From Kiritimatiellota bacterium (lineage in GTDB: Bacteria; Verrucomicrobiota; Kiritimatiellia; Kiritimatiellales; Tichowtungiaceae), in NCBI GenBank assembly GCA_014381785.1, contig JACNKZ010000030.1:1-46205 (forward strand): 46,205 bases of DNA, written 5' to 3'. Each line of letters opens with the position of its first letter. Position 1 is the stretch's first letter. Shown here one piece after another: positions 40,701-46,205 of the stretch. The position numbers and the translations under genes were made by a program. The notes beneath the pieces are model-generated. The model did not search any database and was not told the DNA's origin. It saw only the letters and a program-made list of their open reading frames with translations.

Positions 40701-40840
40701 AAGTGATGATCAATCACCGCTTTGACTGCGTCGGCATGGGAGTCGGGATTAAGCTCGACGAAGATGATGAACTGTCTTTCTGGGTCCAGCTCTGGCTCGT
40801 CGCGTTTGGCAAGCCGGAAGGCATGGACCGTATCCGTTAG
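37778..40840 (+). CDS. BamD-like / OstA / LptD fusion, outer-membrane LPS assembly
   Basis: The 1020-aa protein has a signal peptide (about 1-21), a BamD-like TPR region (about 43-325; WAYASVLREQGKLTAARKQF, FTIGEAYRRNGEYAMAVAAY), an OstA/LptA-like beta-jellyroll (about 357-480; AEAIEVTADRMEYQDDVLVGEGHV) and an LptD-type barrel to the end. LptD inserts LPS in the outer leaflet. The domains normally occur as separate proteins. It has just two cysteines, C471 at the jellyroll-barrel junction and C984 near the C-terminus, placed so they could form the interdomain disulfide typical of LptD. A TATAAT box is at 37713-37718. Start choice: first ATG with signal peptide. Confidence 0.88.
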   Translation: MKIKQFAFFIVVSVLFSLTASSEELSYQESASGNYIYLNPFSHKPATPAEHWAYASVLREQGKLTAARKQFDVLLKRWPESPEAAAAKQAVGDIYFEQGKDQEAFEAYEELIQSYYTGLKNYDSILENQYAIAQREMTRKRMRVLFGGYTAPERAIPYLESILRNAPQWELAPEIQFTIGEAYRRNGEYAMAVAAYTTVEYRYPDSPFAEQAAFQKIQSLKYLVEHTPYSVDLREDAQLAVDVFSANYPDSAYSSDIASFADDLAERAAQSDFEIGEFYERVPDPIEKEAARIYYQKVIKEHAGTDYAEAATERLRVLFPVDEKRTAEITTVAVVAATAAADAERVDPGPLPDRLVDDAEAIEVTADRMEYQDDVLVGEGHVAIQQDGASLQADHVSVNPETGDITAMGNIVMLRDGNRWEGDELIYNFKTKQGNFSESAMYFEPVYITAEKTERTATNEFLMTNARMTTCSGDKPLIYAKAREIRIIDEDKESGRLIKAKDVTFYVGKVPVFYTPVWQRYLGYRVFTYSVGYGGRLGVFLMGRATVHPTEWLVSSTHLDLYSDRGIGVGQDFRWTTANGQGGIKTYFINDADPFDEDDTAAEQALIDSQRYRVRLDHREQINDETYFQTEFNYLSDPDILEDFFNDEFREEANPENFAVVQHATDEYAASLRVDRRLNDFYTTVNRSPELSFDWYRAALDNGFFFQSDNSFGFYEMFSAQTNLPPVPDGPEYSSGRLDSYNQLFLPIRIKEFFNVIPRVAYRGTWYGDTPAGSAEYRNIFEFGTLTSFKSHKVLTEESAFYGDGLRHIVEPYAEYLYRDSSIATNQLYQFDEIDALDDRNEIRFGVRNFIQTKRGATRIVNFLDADVFTAYRFNHAEDGNAFGPLEADLQMILSDRFRIQSDLEYDMYESKFNDYNARIKYTSADQSQYAVEYRYLDGARSLISTSAELFPNDNWSYQFLLRYDSTWEEWRERQVMINHRFDCVGMGVGIKLDEDDELSFWVQLWLVAFGKPEGMDRIR

Positions 40841-41033
40841 CGGAGGATTTTCGTCGCGGATGGTCCGCAGAGGAACTTGCAAAATCTCTGGGTTTGAAGT
40901 TCCGGGTATTTGTTGTCTGAGGTGCTGCTTGCCAGCTGTTACCCAATACCCAATAACGAATATCCAATATCACCTCGGGCAAGCCCACAGGGTTTTGCAA
41001 GAGGCGTTGTATTCGTTTTGAAACGGATCGTGT
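40841..41033. other. Convergent gap with long-range inverted repeat
   Basis: Between the convergent LptD and pilT genes, CTTGCAAAA (40876-40884) pairs with TTTTGCAAG (40993-41001). GAGGTG and CACCTC lie inside, along with CCCAATA-type phrase units (about 40943-40973). It may end both transcripts, but no T-run is present. Confidence 0.5.
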
Positions 41034-42485
41034 CTAGTCAAAAACGCCGGGGTGGACCTGACCTTTTCTGTAGAAGGTGAGCTGTGATTTGAGCTCGGGA
41101 ATCCGCTCGGTATCCCCTGATCTTTTAGCCTCTTGTATCGCCTGCCTGATCGTGTCGACCGCATCTCTGAAGTCGTTGTTCTGGGCCAGTGCGGCGGCCA
41201 GAATCATCAGCGTCTCCGCATCCTGTTCGCTCAGGTCAATCGCCCGTTGCGCCAGTGCCACGGCTTTTTCGCCGTTGCGCGCCGGGGTCATGCGGTTGGT
41301 GGCCAATAGCCAGGCCCGCTCTTTCAGAAATTCCGGAGAGTTCATCTCTTCCGGAGAAATATCATCGGCGACGGGTTCCTCCGGCACAATATGGACCAGT
41401 GTTTTATCCACCACAATGCCGGCGTCATCAAATTTCTGCTCAATCGAAAGTTTATCGACGGCTTTCAAGTAGGCCTCGCGCGGGCTGATCAGGCCGTCCA
41501 CGACAAGCTGGTAGAGGCTGTCGGTGAACGATCGCATTCCCACGTTGGATCCAACCTGAATCGCGGTGGGTAGCTGGTGGGTTTTCATATCGCGGATCAT
41601 GGCCCGCACCCCCGAGGTGGCGATCAGGATTTCGGCCGCGGCAACCCGTCCGCCGTCATTTCGTTTGCAAAGGGTCTGGGAGATGACCGCCGTCAGGGTG
41701 TTTGACAGCAGGGTGCGGATCTGGTTTTGCCGCCCGGCGGGAAACTTATCGATAATGCGGTCCACCGTGGAGGTCGCCGTGTTTGTGTGCAATGTGGCTA
41801 GCACCAAATGACCGGTTTCGGCGGTTTCCAGAGCAATTTCTGTGGTCTCAAGGTCGCGCATCTCACCGAGCAGGACGATATCGGGGTCTTCGCGCAGGGC
41901 GGCGCGCAGGGCGCCGGCAAAACTGCGGGTATGGCGGTGCACTTCGCGTTGATTAATCAGGCAGCTCAAGGATTTATGTGAGAACTCAATCGGGTCCTCA
42001 ACGGTGATAATGTGCTCGGTGCGCGTCCGGTTGATCAGGTCGATCATCGCCGCGAGGGTGGTCGATTTACCGGATCCGGTCGGGCCGGTCACAATAATCA
42101 GCCCTTTGGTATGCATGCTGAGTTCGCGCAGCGTGTCGGCGAAACTAAGGCCGAGTCCATCCAGCCTGGGCAGGTCGGGCGGAATGGTGCGGAACACCGC
42201 GCCGGTTCCCACGGAGTCGTTAAACGCGTTGACACGGAATCGTCCGAGGCCGTCAATTTCGTAACCGAAGTCCGTGTCCCAGCTCTGTTCAAATTCGCGC
42301 AGGTTGCGTTCCGGCATAATTCCTTCAAGAATTTTCATGTTTTCTTCAGCGGTCAGAATCGGTTGATCGGTGAGAAACTTCATCGATCCGTCCACACGGA
42401 TGCACGGGCAGTAGCCGGCGGAAATATGCAGGTCACTGGCGCCGGAGGTCATAGCGATTTCCAATAGTTTATCGATTTGGCTCAC
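41034..42485 (-). CDS. pilT: PilT-type pilus retraction ATPase with C-terminal TPR tail
   Basis: The protein (483 aa) is a PilT-family type IV pilus retraction ATPase. Walker A is GPTGSGKS (134-141). An Asp box (ITVEDPIEFSHKS), a Walker B (DIVLLGEMRDLETTE) and a His box (GHLVLATLHTNTA) are intact. The retraction signature AIRDMK is here AMIRDMK. PilT is normally about 350 residues; here a further ~125 residues contain TPR-like helices (AVALAQRAIDLSEQDAETLMILAAALAQNN). The tail may dock a partner. No other pilus genes are adjacent. Confidence 0.92.
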   Translation of the reverse strand: MSQIDKLLEIAMTSGASDLHISAGYCPCIRVDGSMKFLTDQPILTAEENMKILEGIMPERNLREFEQSWDTDFGYEIDGLGRFRVNAFNDSVGTGAVFRTIPPDLPRLDGLGLSFADTLRELSMHTKGLIIVTGPTGSGKSTTLAAMIDLINRTRTEHIITVEDPIEFSHKSLSCLINQREVHRHTRSFAGALRAALREDPDIVLLGEMRDLETTEIALETAETGHLVLATLHTNTATSTVDRIIDKFPAGRQNQIRTLLSNTLTAVISQTLCKRNDGGRVAAAEILIATSGVRAMIRDMKTHQLPTAIQVGSNVGMRSFTDSLYQLVVDGLISPREAYLKAVDKLSIEQKFDDAGIVVDKTLVHIVPEEPVADDISPEEMNSPEFLKERAWLLATNRMTPARNGEKAVALAQRAIDLSEQDAETLMILAAALAQNNDFRDAVDTIRQAIQEAKRSGDTERIPELKSQLTFYRKGQVHPGVFD

Positions 42486-42683
42486 AGTCAGGTTCCTCGC
42501 GCGTTGTCAGGGTTAATTAGACGGTAGACCGTAGAATAGCAGGAGCTATTCCATAAGAGTATAAAAAATTTCTTCTTTTCAGCTTTGAGAATAAACCTTG
42601 ACCTTCTCGTGCCGAAGCTTCATTAATCTCTGCTTTCCACCTAATATGGGTTTTTTGTGTCTTTATGAGAAAATGGAGTGTTT

Positions 42684-44639
<1,956 letters not shown>

Positions 44640-44702
44640 TCGGGGCGTGTTCAATGGGCAATATCCACTATTCAATGGGCACGGATCATTGGGAGTGGGT
44701 CA

Positions 44703-46037
44703 TTGGCTATTAAGCAGACCATCAAACGAAACGGAACCCCGGTCGATTACGACCGGGATCGCATTGCGACCGCCATCTTCAAAGCCGCCGCTTCCATTGA
44801 CGGCACCGACCGCGGCGAATCTGAACGGCTGGCCAGCCTGGTCGAGCAGCGGTTGGAAGTCATGTACGGCATGGATGCCCCCACGGTGGAGGATGTGCAG
44901 GATGTCGTCGAAACCGTCCTGATCGAAGAAAACCACGTCAACACCTCCCGCGCCTACATCACCTACCGCAATCAGCGCACACAGCGCCGGGGAAGCCGCG
45001 CTGACCTCGCGGCCTCCACCTTTAACAACATTCCCTACAAAAAGATCTACGACGTTCTGCGCTGGAACCTCGACCACTCCTGCGAATCGGTTGAATCCAT
45101 CAACCGCATCATTACCGGGGGCGGTTTCAGTGATCTGGTCGTCGCCTGTGAAGAGCGCTATCTCGGCGAATGCCGCGACGCAGCCGCCAATGTGCTGGAG
45201 CGCATCGACGACATCCGCGTCATCATTGTCGCCGGACCCTCCTCTTCAGGTAAAACCACCACCACCATTAAAATGATGGAGCGGCTCGAGCAGGAGGGCT
45301 ATGCGCAGAAAGCCATCAACATCGACCACTACTTCTTCAACCTCCAGGACCATCCCAAAGATGAATTCGGCGACTACGACTACGAAACTCCGCAGGCGCT
45401 CGACCTCGACCTGATCAACCGGCACCTCGGCCAGCTGCTGGCCGGTGAAGCCATTCGCACGCCGCACTATGACTTCCAGACCGGACAACGCACCCTCGAT
45501 GTCCACGAGCTCAGCTTGGCCCCGAATGAAATCCTGCTCATTGACAGCCTGCACGGGCTCTATCCCGCCATGACCGCCTCCGTGCCCGACAAAAACAAAT
45601 TCCGGCTCTACATTGAGACGCTCGGACAGCTTCGCGGCGAAAACGGCGAATTCATGCGCTGGGCCGACCACCGCCTTATGCGCCGGATGATCCGTGACAG
45701 CTGGCACCGCAACCATACCCCCGAGGAAACCATCACCCACTGGCACTACGTCCGCAAAAGCGAGCTCCAGCACATCATTCCGTATAACGCTTCCGCCGAC
45801 TTTCTCGTCAACTCCGCCATGCCCTACGAGATTCCGATTTTGAAGAATAAACTCTTCCACTACTTCCCCGCCGCCATGGAACAGTTTAAAACCCACGCCA
45901 AACGGCAGGACGCCTACATCCGCGCCAAACGCGTGTTTGAATTACTCAGCCCGCTGGAGGTGTGGGCCGACGACGTACTCGTGCCGTCCACCTCCCACCT
46001 GCGCGAATTCATCGGCGGCAGCGACTACGAGTACTGA
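44703..46037 (+). CDS. ATP-cone / uridine-kinase-like fusion protein
   Basis: The protein (444 aa) begins with an ATP-cone domain (about 3-90; IKRNGTPVDYDRDRIATAIFKA, VEDVQDVVETVLIEENHVNTSRAYITYR), normally seen in ribonucleotide reductases and NrdR. A phosphoribulokinase/uridine-kinase-type P-loop domain follows: Walker A GPSSSGKT at 178-185, then INIDHYFFNLQDHPKDEFGDYDYETPQ and IRTPHYDFQTGQR. It may phosphorylate uridine or another nucleoside with nucleotide feedback; that is inferred. The start is TTG with GGGAG 7-8 nt upstream; no in-frame ATG fits the domain start. It follows rpoD by 63 nt that hold CAATGGGCA phrase repeats. Confidence 0.85.
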   Translation: MAIKQTIKRNGTPVDYDRDRIATAIFKAAASIDGTDRGESERLASLVEQRLEVMYGMDAPTVEDVQDVVETVLIEENHVNTSRAYITYRNQRTQRRGSRADLAASTFNNIPYKKIYDVLRWNLDHSCESVESINRIITGGGFSDLVVACEERYLGECRDAAANVLERIDDIRVIIVAGPSSSGKTTTTIKMMERLEQEGYAQKAINIDHYFFNLQDHPKDEFGDYDYETPQALDLDLINRHLGQLLAGEAIRTPHYDFQTGQRTLDVHELSLAPNEILLIDSLHGLYPAMTASVPDKNKFRLYIETLGQLRGENGEFMRWADHRLMRRMIRDSWHRNHTPEETITHWHYVRKSELQHIIPYNASADFLVNSAMPYEIPILKNKLFHYFPAAMEQFKTHAKRQDAYIRAKRVFELLSPLEVWADDVLVPSTSHLREFIGGSDYEY

Positions 46038-46086
46038 TTTTTCCAATGGATTCGGCAAGCTCACCACAGGTGGTTGGAAAAATCAG
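46034..46086. repeat. Split TTCCAA...TTGGAA palindrome with 13-nt arms
   Basis: CTGATTTTTCCAA (46034-46046) and TTGGAAAAATCAG (46074-46086) are perfect inverted arms. Between them is TGG, 21 nt (ATTCGGCAAGCTCACCACAGG) and TGG again. It looks like a TTCCAA-TGG-TTGGAA palindrome opened by a 21-24-nt insertion with the spacer duplicated. Confidence 0.75.
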
Positions 46087-46205
46087 GAGTCAGGTGACAG
46101 GGGGCAGAGGTCAGTTTTTTCGGCTCTTCTCGGAAGTGTGTCGCAAAGGCCTCTTCATTGCGAATGAGCATGAGAGGGAAGGCTTTTTACAAAATCATGG
46201 ACAGC
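46084..46205 (+). other. Right edge: CAGAGG repeat and ACAAAATCATGG phrase
   Basis: TCAGGAGTCAGGTGACAG and GGCAGAGGTCAG at 46083-46113 resemble the ilvB-ilvN array. A later ACAAAATCATGG (46190-46201) repeats the phrase found at 32267-32291. No gene is supported before the window edge. Confidence 0.5.

Overview
The window looks like a chromosomal segment of a Gram-negative bacterium. It encodes an LPS acyltransferase, an LptD-type outer-membrane assembly protein, an RND efflux system, lipobox lipoproteins and a PilT motor. It holds only housekeeping and accessory chromosomal genes: there is no prophage, integrase, transposase or CRISPR array. Fused protein architectures and very repeat-rich intergenic DNA suggest the PVC group, perhaps Kiritimatiellota. 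That placement is an impression from gene content, not something the sequence proves.

Layout. 1-560: 3' end of 23S rRNA, 5S rRNA and two terminators. 682-8982: pseudouridine synthase, ribosomal protein S1 (rpsA), a DUF481 outer-membrane protein, tyrS, an exported nitroreductase, lysS and an overlapping UreH/NicO-like membrane protein. 8983-9494: repeat-rich gap. 9495-12013: a STAS-like protein and a DinG-type helicase. 12036-17775: heavy-metal efflux operon (His/Cys-rich secreted protein, outer-membrane channel, adaptor, RND pump). 17938-20985: glgC convergent with and overlapping an LpxL-like acyltransferase, then purU. 21217-24407: cyclophilin lipoprotein, CinA-like/NadD-like fusion, tcdA and an AbrB-Doc toxin-antitoxin pair. 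24462-28493 (minus): rnr and glgA. 28741-31174: ilvB-ilvN with a terminator. 31426-34157 (minus): a lipoprotein, a Cys-rich mini-protein, a repeat cluster and cardiolipin synthase. 34363-37648 (minus): promoter, SAM riboswitch, metY, metX, a GNAT gene and a decayed metX tail. 37778-46037: a BamD-OstA-LptD fusion, PilT with a TPR tail (minus), a sigma-70 factor with a histone-H1-like N-terminus, and an ATP-cone/uridine-kinase fusion.

How genes work together. glgC and glgA supply glycogen synthesis from separate loci. ilvBN opens branched-chain amino-acid synthesis. metY-metX forms a SAM-controlled homocysteine branch. The efflux operon forms a tripartite metal pump. LpxL-like acyltransferase, the LptD fusion and cardiolipin synthase serve the envelope.

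The most unusual signal is not a gene. The perfect palindrome TTCCAA-N3-TTGGAA occurs far more often than chance, frequently in pairs spaced 31-32 or 41-42 nt (whole helical turns). It also appears inside three unrelated genes, always read as Phe-Gln-x-Leu-Glu. A second family, about 150 nt long, keeps hairpins by compensatory base changes. A third set consists of short phrase repeats arranged as hairpins. Together they look like an active small-repeat ecology whose mobiliser is not in this window.
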